Assembly: GCF_000955955.1 (NCBI RefSeq)
Contig: NZ_JYJG01000266.1
Location: 1 to 35,722, forward strand
From: Lentzea aerocolonigenes
GTDB taxonomy: Bacteria; Actinomycetota; Actinomycetes; Mycobacteriales; Pseudonocardiaceae
DNA length: 35,722 bases
Reading direction: 5' to 3'
Below the pieces are notes generated by a model, which saw only the letters and a list, made by a program, of their open reading frames with translations, was not told where the DNA came from and ran no database searches. The translations under genes and the position numbers were made by a program. How positions within the stretch are numbered: position 1 is the first letter of the stretch; each line of letters starts with the position of its first letter. Positions 7,296 to 15,437 of the stretch are shown piece after piece.

Positions 7296-8603
7296 GTGGC
7301 CGCGTGCTTCTTCATGGAACAGCTGGACGCCACGATCGTGTCGACGGCCGCTCCCCGCCTCGGGCCTGCGCTCGGCGTGCCACCGGCCGACATCAGCCTT
7401 CTCGTCTCGGTGTACCTGCTGGCGGTGGTGGTGCTGCTGCCGCTCAGCGGCTGGCTCAGCGCGCGCTGGGGTGCGCGGCGGGTGTTCCTGACCGCGATCG
7501 CCGTGTTCACCGCGGCGTCGCTGGCGTGCGCGACGAGCACGAGCCTCGGCGGTCTGGTCGTGGCACGCGTGGTGCAGGGCGCGGGTGGCTCCATGATGGT
7601 GCCCATCGGCCTGCTGGTGGTGCTGGGCACCGCGCGGAAGGCGGACATCCCGCGGCTGCTGTCCTACGTGGTGTGGCCGGGTCTGCTCGCCCCGGTGGCG
7701 GCACCCGCGCTGGGTGGCGTGATCACGACGTACTGGCACTGGCGCTGGATCTTCCTGATCAACGTCCCGCTGGGACTGGTCGCGCTGGCGCTCGCGTGGC
7801 GGCTCGTCCGCCCGGCCCGCCCCTCCGCCGCGGCGCCCCGCCTCGACCTGCCCGGGGTGTTGCTGCTGGGGCTGGGGCTGGGCGCGGTCACGACGGCAGA
7901 GCACCTGATGACGTCGGCGAGCGGCCCGGTCGTGGCGGCCGCGGTGGCCGTCACCGGTGTCACGGCCCTCACCGCCGCGACGCGGCACCTGCTGCGCTCC
8001 TCGCACCCGCTGGTCGATCTGCGGACGTTGCGCACGCCGACGTTCCGCGTCGCCGTGATCGGCAGCCTGCTCTTCGGGGCGCTGGTCGCCGCAGTGCCGT
8101 TCCTGCTACCGCAGCTCTTCAGCTCGTTCGGCTGGACCCCTGCTCAGTCCGGCGCGCTGGTGTTGTTCGTGTTCGCGGGCAACATCGGGGTGAAGCCGGC
8201 GACGACGTGGCTGGTGCGGCACGTGCCGTTCCGGCGCCTGATCGCTGTTCCCGCCGTCTGCCTGGCCGCGACCGCCGCGGGCTTCGCGCTGCTCACACCC
8301 TCGACACCGCTGCCGGTCGTGATCGGTCTCGCCGTGGTGAGCGGCTGCGCCAGGTCCGTCGGTCTCACCGCGTACTCGACGCTGGCTTTCAGCGACGTGC
8401 CGCCGCCGCAGATGCAGCACTGCAACACGTTGCTCGCGATGGCGCAGCAGATGTCAGGAGTGCTCGGGGTGTCCGCCGCCGCGGCGGCTCTGCACCTCGG
8501 TGAGGCGGCCGCGTTCCTGGTGCTGGCCGGCGCGGGACTGGTCGCCGCGGCACATGCCCTCCGGCTGCATCCGGCCGCGGGCAACGCCGTGCGAGCCGGG
8601 TGA
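7296..8603 (+). CDS. Major facilitator superfamily exporter, DHA2 (EmrB/QacA) type
   Basis: A 435-residue membrane protein with about 12-13 hydrophobic spans. DHA2 marks are EQLDATIVSTAAPRLG in helix 1, SARWGARRV in the loop between helices 2 and 3, VVQGAGGSMMVPIG, and the antiporter-like PALGGVITTYWHWRWIFLINVPLG in helix 5. Such proteins usually pump out drugs or secondary metabolites using the proton gradient. The GTG start at 7296 falls at the edge of helix 1, so the N-terminus is very short. No ATG or GTG is available earlier in frame near the end of the GT8 gene, and translation may be coupled to it. At 435 residues it is shorter than most DHA2 members. Confidence 0.87.
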   Translation: MAACFFMEQLDATIVSTAAPRLGPALGVPPADISLLVSVYLLAVVVLLPLSGWLSARWGARRVFLTAIAVFTAASLACATSTSLGGLVVARVVQGAGGSMMVPIGLLVVLGTARKADIPRLLSYVVWPGLLAPVAAPALGGVITTYWHWRWIFLINVPLGLVALALAWRLVRPARPSAAAPRLDLPGVLLLGLGLGAVTTAEHLMTSASGPVVAAAVAVTGVTALTAATRHLLRSSHPLVDLRTLRTPTFRVAVIGSLLFGALVAAVPFLLPQLFSSFGWTPAQSGALVLFVFAGNIGVKPATTWLVRHVPFRRLIAVPAVCLAATAAGFALLTPSTPLPVVIGLAVVSGCARSVGLTAYSTLAFSDVPPPQMQHCNTLLAMAQQMSGVLGVSAAAAALHLGEAAAFLVLAGAGLVAAAHALRLHPAAGNAVRAG

Positions 8604-8605
8604 GC

Positions 8606-8719
8606 TCACTTCCCCGCGGCCGCGTCGGCCTGCTGAACCTCGGGCTCCTCGACGACCAGGCCGCCGGTCACCACGACACCGAAAACCGTCGCCGCCATCC
8701 GCATCGCGTCCGCACCCAT
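8606..8719 (-). CDS. 37-residue single-span membrane peptide (copy 1)
   Basis: The peptide begins MGADAMRMAATVFGVVV, continues TGGLVVEEPEV and ends in an acidic, Ala-rich tail. The ATG at 8717-8719 is preceded by GGTGAGGTGAGGG. A second gene of exactly the same length at 17129-17242 shares the layout and the residues T-F-G, GGL and VE at matching places. Both lie downstream of the same CGTAA-N16-TGTG promoter. Each has about 20 hydrophobic residues with a small-residue face (FG..., GG) followed by a charged tail, as in small membrane regulators, holin-like or morphogenetic peptides. Function is unknown. It converges on the MFS gene with a two-base gap. Confidence 0.7.
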   Translation of the reverse strand: MGADAMRMAATVFGVVVTGGLVVEEPEVQQADAAAGK

Positions 8720-8758
8720 GACCCTCACCTCACCACTCGAACGAGCACTTGTACCCAC

Positions 8759-8786
8759 CTCACAAGCCAACGCGCGGTCTGTTACG
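8759..8786 (-). promoter_or_regulatory. CGTAAC-N16-TGTGAG promoter motif of small peptide 1
   Basis: Minus-strand CGTAAC (8781-8786), 16 bases, TGTGAG (8759-8764), then 39 bases to the ATG. CGTAAC matches, as I recall it, the -35 box of the developmental ECF sigma factor BldN; the -10 box differs from BldN's. Confidence 0.6.
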
Positions 8787-9279
8787 CCAACCTCACCAAG
8801 ATTTTCTCCCGAGCCCGGGTCCCGCTCTCGGGTGCGGTCCGGCCGGACCCCGGCGGACAGCTGCGCCGATTCACGGGCGCGCCGCGTCGCCGCGCTGATG
8901 ACCGGCTCCGGTGCGTGTGGACGGTCCGCGGTGCGGACAGGTCACCTGCCCCGACGTCTCGCGGGCACCGCTGAACGACCGTGAAGCGGCGGTGGACTCG
9001 ACCGTGGCCGGGACCGGGATGTGACTCGTGCACGCGGGCGATCCCCGGTATCCGCTGCGGGTGTCGTGCTGTGGTTGTGCCAGTCACCGCAGGCGGCTGG
9101 ACCACTTCCGCTCACGTCGCGACCGTCCCACGTCATGACCAGACGACTCCGGTCTCGCCAGGTACCCCTGGGTGGCAGCAGCAGGTCGTCCTCGCCGAGC
9201 GAACTCGCCGCGGCGGTGCGGCGAGCGGACGACGGCCGGCGGCGACGAGATGACATCCGGACACGTGCACGGAGATCCG
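8787..9279. other. Gene-poor stretch between small peptide 1 and SsgA-like 2
   Basis: Short open frames on both strands lack ribosome-binding sites, consistent third-position bias and recognisable motifs. I see no repeat or RNA gene. Only the promoter motifs at its two ends stand out. Confidence 0.5.
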
Positions 9280-9307
9280 CGTAAGAAGCGGCCTTCTCGG
9301 GTGTGGG
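9280..9307 (+). promoter_or_regulatory. CGTAAG-N16-TGTGGG promoter motif of SsgA-like gene 2
   Basis: CGTAAG at 9280-9285, 16 bases, then TGTGGG at 9302-9307, 35 bases before the ATG at 9343. An 8-bp inverted repeat, ctcgggtg/cacccgag (about 9297-9327), overlaps the -10 side and the predicted transcript start and could be an operator. Confidence 0.6.
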
Positions 9308-9342
9308 AACGGCAAGAGCACCCGAGCGGGAGGACGAATCCC

Positions 9343-9756
9343 ATGACTACGAACACGATCCACCAATCGACTGTCTTCGACCTGCACGGCGCTGACGACG
9401 TCAGCCGCTGCGTCCGCGTGGACCTCGGGTACGACGCGCTCGACCCGTACGCGGTATCGCTGGTGTTCCACCCGGTGTCCGGGCCTGTCAGGTGGCTCGT
9501 CGCCCGCGACGTGCTGATCGGGGGGTTGCTCGAGCCCTGCGGTGAGGGCGACCTCACCGTGCGACCATCCGCGGACACCCTGCTCCGACTGGAGATCCGG
9601 CTGACCACACCGGGCGGCAGCGCGCTGTTCGTCGCTTCCGCCTTGGAGATCGCCGCATTCGTCGACCGCACGCTCGCGCTCGTGCCGCCCGGCGAGGAGG
9701 ACATGGGCGGGGCAGTCGAGGAAGCGCTGGCACAGCTGCTTCCCGTGATCGACTGA
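9343..9756 (+). CDS. SsgA-like sporulation and cell division protein (second copy)
   Basis: A 137-residue SALP, the same length as the copy at 1294. The shared pattern is DLGYDALDPYAVSLVFHP, WLVARDVLIGGLLEPCGEGDLTVRP and a C-terminal acidic helix ending LAQLLPVID. The start ATG has GGGAGGA (9328-9334) eight bases upstream. The promoter motif 35 bases before it is shared with two membrane micro-peptides and a secreted protein, which suggests expression during morphological development, when SALPs act at septa or the cell wall. The tandem helix-turn-helix gene begins 63 bases downstream on the same strand and may be co-transcribed. Confidence 0.9.
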   Translation: MTTNTIHQSTVFDLHGADDVSRCVRVDLGYDALDPYAVSLVFHPVSGPVRWLVARDVLIGGLLEPCGEGDLTVRPSADTLLRLEIRLTTPGGSALFVASALEIAAFVDRTLALVPPGEEDMGGAVEEALAQLLPVID

Positions 9757-9818
9757 GCAGTGCGCGCGGGCGTGCCTGAAAGTGAAGCGGTGCCCGCACC
9801 TCCCGGTGTTCCCATGGC

Positions 9819-11666
9819 GTGGTGAGGCCTGACGACGTCGAGGGCGCGCGCCTGCAGCTGCGGGCGGCGATGTGGACCGCGCGGAACCGTGCCGACGGCC
9901 CGGAGTCGATTCCCCGGCTGCACAAGGCACTCGTCGCGCTCGGTGCGCCGGACGAGGAGACGGCGGCCCGGCTGCTCGCCGACTGGGGAGAGCGGAACGG
10001 CCTGCACCACGAGGAGATCATCGGCGCGCTGAACCAGTGGGGCCGGACCCTGTTGCTGGGCGAGGACGGAACCCGCGGCCGGACACTGGTGCACGAGGCG
10101 ATCGCCGCCAGGCTCTTGTTGCCCGAACTGCTCGACGCGGTGGCACAACAGGAACGCGTCGAGCCGTGGATCGCCGAGGAGTGGCTGCTCGCCGAAGCGG
10201 GTGCCGACGACCCCGTGGAGGCCTATGACGTGCTCGCGGCGGAGCACGAACGGATCGTCGCCGCGGTCACCGGCGCGGTGCGGGCCCTGCGCGCCGACCT
10301 CGGCGACCGGGAGCTGACACTGCTCGACGCGCTCGGACACGGGCCGGACCCGCAAGCCGTGGCGGAGGCAGCCGACTGGCCGGCCGAGGACGTCTGGACG
10401 TGGGTCGACTGGGTCGCCGACCGGGTCGGGCTGGCGGGCGACAGGGCCCATCGCTGGCGGTTGCTGGCACCGGCGCTGGCGGCCACGAGAACGCCGGCCC
10501 CGTTCGCGAGCGTCGTGGAGATCTCGGACGACGAGAGCGACATCGAGGGCACCGAGGAACCTGTCGAATTCGACCCGACACCGCTCCTCATGTCCCCGGT
10601 GGACCTGCGGCTGCCGGATGATCCCGAGCCCGAACTCATGTCCGCGACGGACCATCCGCTGCCGGGCGCGGCACAGGACACGATCCCGGCGCAGCCTGCC
10701 GTCTCGCAGCTCACTCTCGCGTACGAGCAGATCGTCGCCGCCGCGCTGCACGGGGAGCGCTCGTGCCAGGCGGTCGCGGCCACGCTCGGTGTCCGGCACT
10801 CGGCCGCCCTGGACCTCGTGACGCGAGTGGCGACGGCCATGGGGGTCCATGCCGCGGGTGATGGTGCACTTCCCGCGATCGCCGCCAAGGCGCGCGAGAT
10901 CAGCATGGTGCTCACCCCCGGTGTCACGTGGCCACCGTCCTCGTCGGCCCCGGCGACGCTGACGCCGCGGGAGTGGGTGCTGATCGCGGCCGCGCTGCAC
11001 GGGTGCACGAACATCAAGACCGCTCGCCACGAGCTCTGGTGGCCTCCGCGGACGATTTCCCGGGTGCTCGACGACCTCGCCGCCCGGCTCGATTCCGACG
11101 CAAGCGGAGACGAGGTGTTCCCGCTGATCGTGACAGCCGTGCGGAACGGACGCCTGCCTCGTCTCCCGCAGGGTGTGACCTGGCCGCCGCCGCTGCGGCC
11201 CGACCTGGGACCTGGCGACTGGTCGCTCGTGCTGGCCGCGGCGCACGGACTGACGGCCGAGATGATCGCGGACAGGCTCGAGAAGCCGCTCAGCCAGGTC
11301 CACACGTGGCTGCTGACGCTCGGGGCCAGACTGGAGCTGCCGGGAGGCCCGGACGGCGTGCTGGCCGAGTTCGCGGCCGCGGTGCGCTCTGGCCGGCTCA
11401 CCGTGCCGAGCAGCACCCGGTGGCCGCCGCCGGTCCAACTGTCGGAGACCGAGTGGACCCTCGTCGCCGCCGCCGCGGCCGGCGTCCGCTCATTGGGGGA
11501 CATCGCGAAGGCGACGGCCACCAACTCCTCCACAGTGGTCAGACGACTCAACGCGCTGGCCCGGAAGGTCGGCATCCCGATCAGCGGTCCAGCGGTGCTG
11601 CCGCACCTCGCCGGGATGGTGTCATCGGGCCACCTGGTCCTCCCGGACGCCTTCCGGCCGGGGTGA
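9819..11666 (+). CDS. Protein with four or five tandem LuxR/sigma4-like helix-turn-helix repeats
   Basis: A 615-residue protein. After a helical N-terminal 150 residues comes a first HTH-like unit (DRELTLLDALGHGPDPQAVAEAADW). An acidic linker of about 80 residues (DDESDIEGTEEPVEFD) follows. Then four units of about 80 residues each appear: LTLAYEQIVAAALHGERSCQAVAATLGV, LTPREWVLIAAALHGCTNIKTARHELWW, LGPGDWSLVLAAAHGLTAEMIADRLEKP and LSETEWTLVAAAAAGVRSLGDIAKATAT. Each unit ends with a predicted recognition helix and a 'GRLxxPxGVTWPPP' connector. A single polypeptide with four tandem HTHs could bind repeated DNA sites or serve as a scaffold. I chose GTG 9819; GTG 9822 is equally possible. No receiver or ATPase domain is seen. 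Function is inferred from the fold only. Confidence 0.7.
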   Translation: MVRPDDVEGARLQLRAAMWTARNRADGPESIPRLHKALVALGAPDEETAARLLADWGERNGLHHEEIIGALNQWGRTLLLGEDGTRGRTLVHEAIAARLLLPELLDAVAQQERVEPWIAEEWLLAEAGADDPVEAYDVLAAEHERIVAAVTGAVRALRADLGDRELTLLDALGHGPDPQAVAEAADWPAEDVWTWVDWVADRVGLAGDRAHRWRLLAPALAATRTPAPFASVVEISDDESDIEGTEEPVEFDPTPLLMSPVDLRLPDDPEPELMSATDHPLPGAAQDTIPAQPAVSQLTLAYEQIVAAALHGERSCQAVAATLGVRHSAALDLVTRVATAMGVHAAGDGALPAIAAKAREISMVLTPGVTWPPSSSAPATLTPREWVLIAAALHGCTNIKTARHELWWPPRTISRVLDDLAARLDSDASGDEVFPLIVTAVRNGRLPRLPQGVTWPPPLRPDLGPGDWSLVLAAAHGLTAEMIADRLEKPLSQVHTWLLTLGARLELPGGPDGVLAEFAAAVRSGRLTVPSSTRWPPPVQLSETEWTLVAAAAAGVRSLGDIAKATATNSSTVVRRLNALARKVGIPISGPAVLPHLAGMVSSGHLVLPDAFRPG

Positions 11667-11671
11667 CCAGG

Positions 11672-12763
11672 TCAGGTCAAGCCGAGCACACCGCGTGCGC
11701 CGTCCACGAGCTCGGCCAGGCGCGCGTTCTCCTCGTCCACCTGGTCCGTCCAGCCGTGCACGTTCACCATCTCGCGCAGGCATGTCATCAGGTCCAGCTC
11801 GTCCATGTCGGCGAGTGCCCGCACCACGACCGCCCTGGCCGCCTCGGGTGTCCACGACGCAGCCTGCGCGCGAAGATCGCGCCACAGCGCGGCCATGCCG
11901 TCGTCGACCCGGCGGATGTGCGCCGCGAGCTCGAACCACAGGCTGTCGGCACCGAGCGCGCCTGCGAGCGGTTCGAGATCGGCGACGGGCACCTGGGGGC
12001 ACGGCAGCGCCATCAGCCGTTCGCTCGCCGCACACAGCTGCAGGTGATCGTCGCAGCGTCCGGCGTCCACGCACGCCGCCATCAGCGCCGCGAGCACGTT
12101 CACGACGGACTCGGGGTCACACGGCGCCGACCGCACCGCCGCGACCACGGCGGCGCGCCGCGCGCACAGCTCGGCGATTCTCGACGTCAGCTCGTCGAAG
12201 ACGATGACGTGGTCGGCAATCCGCCGCTGCGTGAGCACCCGCGTGACCCGCACCTCCTGCCGCACGTCGAGCAACACGCGGTGGTACTGGTCGACGGCGT
12301 GCACGAGCAGCCGGTTGACCTCCGGCATGAACGTGGTGTCCTCGCGCACCGATCGCGCGAGATCCGGTTCCGCCACCGGCATCAGCTCGACCTCGGCCAC
12401 GAACGGGTCCTGCCCGACCCGGCGCCACGGCTCGCCCGTGTGCCGGTACCAGTTCTCCGAACGGTCGATCGCGAAGGCGATTTCCAGCAGGTCGTCCGGC
12501 AACACCGCGAGACTCGCGAGCCACTCGCGGGCGAACGGCGCGCGGCACGCCGGACAGGCCGGTGCGGCGGGCAGCTGGCCCCACTCGAAGTCGCCCTCGC
12601 TCGCGGCGGGCACGACCGTCGGTTCGCACGACATCCGCACGATGCCCGCCACGCACCCTGTGCACACCGCGCCGCCGCATCTCGGGTCGTGCCTCGCGAG
12701 CAGGGCTCCGGCCACCTCGTCCGCGCAGACCAGGCACGTCACGACATCGTTCGCTGTGATCAA
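11672..12763 (-). CDS. RING-like zinc-finger protein with helical C-terminal region
   Basis: Length 363 residues from TTG 12763. The N-terminal finger has CLVC (about 10-13), then PRCGGAVCTGC, a Cys in RMSCEP, and CPACRAPF after a long loop. This is a cross-brace RING-like order, but the usual His ligand is not in the usual place. The rest is helical with further Cys pairs (DAGRCDDHLQLCAASE). RING domains are zinc scaffolds, often E3 ubiquitin ligases in eukaryotes; in bacteria they are rare and I see no E1, E2 or ubiquitin-like gene here. TTG is chosen because a palindromic block lies exactly 61 bases upstream, the same distance as before the gene at 31237. It converges on the HTH gene with a five-base gap. 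Confidence 0.6.
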   Translation of the reverse strand: MITANDVVTCLVCADEVAGALLARHDPRCGGAVCTGCVAGIVRMSCEPTVVPAASEGDFEWGQLPAAPACPACRAPFAREWLASLAVLPDDLLEIAFAIDRSENWYRHTGEPWRRVGQDPFVAEVELMPVAEPDLARSVREDTTFMPEVNRLLVHAVDQYHRVLLDVRQEVRVTRVLTQRRIADHVIVFDELTSRIAELCARRAAVVAAVRSAPCDPESVVNVLAALMAACVDAGRCDDHLQLCAASERLMALPCPQVPVADLEPLAGALGADSLWFELAAHIRRVDDGMAALWRDLRAQAASWTPEAARAVVVRALADMDELDLMTCLREMVNVHGWTDQVDEENARLAELVDGARGVLGLT

Positions 12764-12824
12764 AGGACACCTGCCCGAGAGTCGACGAACACCGCATCGG
12801 CAGTCTCGGCAACGGGCGGGCGAT

Positions 12825-12849
12825 CCGCGTGCCCGATCAGGCAACCGGG
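12825..12849 (-). promoter_or_regulatory. 25-nt palindromic block, copy 1, 61 nt before the RING-like gene
   Basis: On the minus strand the block runs cccggttgcctgatcggg then cacgcgg. It matches 24 of 25 bases of the block at 31151-31175. Its core tgcctgatcgggca is a near-perfect 14-bp palindrome. Both copies end exactly 61 bases before a start codon, which suggests a shared operator or promoter. Confidence 0.6.
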
Positions 12850-12883
12850 AAGGCGATCTTCCTGAACGCGCAGCCCGCCGGGA

Positions 12884-14269
12884 TCAGAACTGGCCGCGCC
12901 GCACGACGTTGTCCTCGGTGACCGACCGCAGCGCGTCCCGGAACGCGGGTACGAGCACGTGTTCGAGGCCTTCGTACAACCTCGCGTGGAACCCGGTCTG
13001 CACCGCCAGCCGCGCCTGCTCGAAGCGGGACACGAACTCGGCCTTATCGGCGTCGGCGGACCCGCCCCGCGCCTGCTCGTCGCACACCGCCTGCCACAGC
13101 GTCATCAGCCCGTCCGCCTCGGCGCGCAGATCGGCGGCGTAGGTCGCCAGGTCGGACAGTCCGAGCCAGCCGAGCGCCGTCTCGGTCTCCCCTCCCGCCC
13201 ACAGCCCGGTGACGTGTTCGGCGTACTCCTCGAACGCGTACACCGCCGCGGGGCCGTCCACCACGACGTCAGGTGATAGCGCCCCGAGCCGGTAGTACGG
13301 CTCGGACTGGACCATCAGCACGAGGTGGTACAGGGCCAGCGAGACCGCGCTGCCCTCCTGCAGCCACAGCACGAAGAGGTTCTGGAAGGTCGTGACGCAG
13401 TCCATGTAGTCCTTCGGCAACGGCGGTGCGCCCGTGGGCGAACCCGCGCGCAACGCCTGCACGTGCGCGCGCCAGCCCTGCTCGGCGTTGACGAAGTCCG
13501 GGATCGGCCGCAGCGAACGCGGCGTGACGCGGTCCGGGTCGACGAACCGGTTCGCGCCCGTGCGGGCCCGCCTGCCCGCCTCCGCCATGAACTCCTTGAT
13601 CGGCACCGAGCTGGCTTCGACGAGCGCGCGGGTCGCGTCGGGCAACGCCACCAGCGCCTGCCAGGCACGCAGGTGCTGGCGGTTCTCGATGAGCTGAGTG
13701 ATCTGGATGGCGACCTGCTCGTAGTCGGCGAGCACACCACCGGCGCGCACGTCCGGCCGCAGTGACGGCACCGCGGCCGCCAGCACCTCGCGCTCGTAGA
13801 GCTGGCGGCAGTTGACCATCACGATGTGGTCCTCGGCCACGAGGTTGAAGATTCCGGCGCACTCCTTGGCGTGCACCCGGTTGCGGCGCGAGCACCCCGC
13901 GGTGCAGATCTGCCCGGCCCGCACGTCCTCGCCCACCTGGTACAGCGGCACGGCGCCGAGCTCTGGCCTGCGCGCCATGCGGGCGAAGAAGTTCTTCTCC
14001 TGGTCGGTCAACGGCGCCAGGCTGTAGTTGTGCACCTCCGGGCACGGTGCGCCCGGTGTCGCGGCCAGCACGTCCAGCACCTCGGCCTTTCCGTCGTCCC
14101 ACGTCTCGAACGCGTTCCACTGGCCGGCGACCATCATCTCGAGACCCCGCTGCACGGCGGTGTACTCGCCGTCGAGCGAGCAGAAGGTCAGCGTGCGGCC
14201 CTCCGGCACGAAAGTCTTGCCGTAGCTCAACTTGCGCCCGCCGTGGCCCAGCACGAAAGCGGTGGTCAT
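12884..14269 (-). CDS. GHG/Stv-like protein 1, helical C-terminal region
   Basis: A 461-residue protein. The N-terminal domain starts MTTAFVLGHGGRKLSYG with GHG at 8-10, followed by TFVPEG and TLTFCSLDGEY. A Cys/His cluster C122-x3-C126-x6-H133-x3-C137 and C154 (in VNCR) could hold a metal. The four proteins with this domain in the window share GHG, VP-x-G and the cluster. From memory this resembles the 'putative adhesin Stv' domain; I am not certain. The remaining 300 residues are helical and unrecognised, and similar along their length to copy 2 (17341-18645). No signal peptide is visible, so it is cytoplasmic unless exported by a special route. Upstream lie three 17-bp direct repeats. Confidence 0.7.
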   Translation of the reverse strand: MTTAFVLGHGGRKLSYGKTFVPEGRTLTFCSLDGEYTAVQRGLEMMVAGQWNAFETWDDGKAEVLDVLAATPGAPCPEVHNYSLAPLTDQEKNFFARMARRPELGAVPLYQVGEDVRAGQICTAGCSRRNRVHAKECAGIFNLVAEDHIVMVNCRQLYEREVLAAAVPSLRPDVRAGGVLADYEQVAIQITQLIENRQHLRAWQALVALPDATRALVEASSVPIKEFMAEAGRRARTGANRFVDPDRVTPRSLRPIPDFVNAEQGWRAHVQALRAGSPTGAPPLPKDYMDCVTTFQNLFVLWLQEGSAVSLALYHLVLMVQSEPYYRLGALSPDVVVDGPAAVYAFEEYAEHVTGLWAGGETETALGWLGLSDLATYAADLRAEADGLMTLWQAVCDEQARGGSADADKAEFVSRFEQARLAVQTGFHARLYEGLEHVLVPAFRDALRSVTEDNVVRRGQF

Positions 14270-14359
14270 CGTCGGCCCCCGGTGGTCGGTGGCGGTGGTC
14301 CTCTTCATCGTGCCGCCGCGCCGGCGGCGAGGTCCTGCCCTTTTGGACGTGCGCTCTGC

Positions 14360-14410
14360 GCAGCCGCGCACTGTTCGCAGCCGCGCACTGTTCGCAGCCG
14401 CGCACTGTTC
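14360..14410. repeat. Three perfect 17-bp tandem repeats upstream of GHG protein 1
   Basis: The unit gcagccgcgcactgttc occurs at 14360-14376, 14377-14393 and 14394-14410 without a mismatch. A 17-bp period is about 1.6 DNA turns. The repeats lie 90 bases before the ATG at 14269, the right place for a multi-site operator. No repeats of this unit were seen elsewhere. Confidence 0.9.
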
Positions 14411-15126
14411 ACAGTGGATGTTCACCGGCCGCGTGCGGCACGAGAGCCGCGCTGCACCTTCGGACTCCACCTCGGTGCGGCGCGGTGGTACTTGGGCAGC
14501 TCGGCCGGCGTCCCGGCAGCGGGTAGCTCGGGGCCGGTGTAGCGCCTCGTCCCCGGCCGGCAGCGGCCGCGCGTGCGGATAGAGCACGAGATCGGCGAGA
14601 GGAGGGCACCGCTCTCGCGGTCTCAGTCACGGAGTTCTTCCGATGGTGCGCGGAGGAACGAGCAGGTGAACCACGCGAGGCTCGCCGCGAAGATCAGCAA
14701 GGTGGCCCGACCGGCTGGGATGTCCTTCTCGCGCGTGAGTTGCCGAGGGTGGCACCCATGATCCCGCGCAGTGGTTCCAGCTCACGCCGGACACGGCCTG
14801 CGTCACCGGGACCGGATCCCGCTGCCACGCCGTGGTCAACCCGCCGCCGACCAATGCCTGACGTCGCCTGACGGGATGACCGCCTCCACCCTCGTGGGGA
14901 CATCGGTTGCGCCGCTTCCCCCCCGAACTGCCCGATGTGCGCGTTCAGATGTGCGAGCCAACCTTCGCACCCCATTCCGGCCGCCTTCCACGGGTGGCGG
15001 TTCGAGCTCGCTCTCCCACACGGTGCACGATCGGCGGCGAGTTCCTGTTCGGACGATCGTCCAGGCTGCACCGTCGGACTCTCACGGAACGGATCTGGAG
15101 CGTTGTCTCGTCGTTGTCGACGGTGG
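14411..15126. other. Gene-poor stretch with decayed coding traces
   Basis: No intact gene with ribosome-binding site is seen. At 14739-14861 a plus-strand frame between two stops reads VAEGGTHDPAQWFQLTPD, then TACVTGTGSRCHAVVNPPP. It looks like the tail of a lost secreted protein, but I cannot name it. The rest has weak codon bias on both strands. Confidence 0.45.
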
Positions 15127-15154
15127 CGTAACAGATGCGGCCCTGGGTTGTGAA
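15127..15154 (+). promoter_or_regulatory. CGTAAC-N16-TGTGAA promoter motif
   Basis: CGTAAC at 15127-15132, 16 bases, TGTGAA at 15149-15154. It points right towards the terminator at 15260-15298, and GGAGG plus an ATG (15164) follow immediately. Confidence 0.55.
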
Positions 15155-15159
15155 GGAGG

Positions 15160-15298
15160 CAGGATGACGAACTGCGAACTACCGGCCGGCGCGACTGTTG
15201 TGGCGACGAGAGCCTGGACCGGGGGACGCGGGATGAGATCAGTAGACGCACAGCTCTGCGAGGACCTGAGTGGTACCAGCCGCTCAGGTCCTCTTTTT
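15160..15298 (+). ncRNA. Candidate small transcript between promoter motif and terminator
   Basis: A promoter motif ends at 15154 and a strong intrinsic terminator ends at 15298, giving a predicted RNA of about 140 nt. The ATG at 15164 with GGAGG in front opens a frame that runs through the terminator without a stop, so a short protein is unlikely to be complete. Part of the RNA (15199-15293) is a decayed copy of the end of the discoidin gene in antisense sense, so it could pair with that mRNA. This is inference. Confidence 0.35.
15260..15298 (+). terminator. Strong intrinsic terminator with T-run
   Basis: gaggacctgag pairs perfectly with ctcaggtcctc (11 bp) across a 12-base loop, followed at once by TTTTT (15294-15298). 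This is the only classic hairpin-plus-T terminator seen in the window. It ends rightward transcription from the motif at 15127. Confidence 0.8.
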
Positions 15299-15312
15299 GT
15301 TGCCGTATGGCG

Positions 15313-15340
15313 CGTAATGGCCAGGCGTCTGGCTTGTGTG
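15313..15340 (+). promoter_or_regulatory. CGTAAT-N16-TGTGTG promoter motif, antisense to the discoidin gene end
   Basis: CGTAAT at 15313-15318, 16 bases, TGTGTG at 15335-15340. It points into the 3' end of the minus-strand discoidin gene (15438), so any RNA made would be antisense to it. It is the duplicated partner of the motif at 15127. Confidence 0.5.
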
Positions 15341-15437
15341 ATGAGCAGGAAGGCACAGAGGCGGAGACAGCGGAACACCGCCCGCTGCACTTGTTGTGGC
15401 GACGAGTGCGGGTGCGGGCGGCGTGCGCGGGATGAGG

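Noticed and set aside
9084..11438. Long minus-strand open frame of about 780 codons
   Set aside because: Lies opposite the SsgA-like gene and the tandem-HTH gene; its composition is typical of an antisense shadow.
14360..14410. CRISPR array
   Set aside because: The three 17-bp units are directly adjacent with no spacers, and no cas genes are present.
14694..15356. Minus-strand open frame of 220 codons
   Set aside because: Its middle contains the decayed copy of the discoidin gene end out of frame; no ribosome-binding site or domain.
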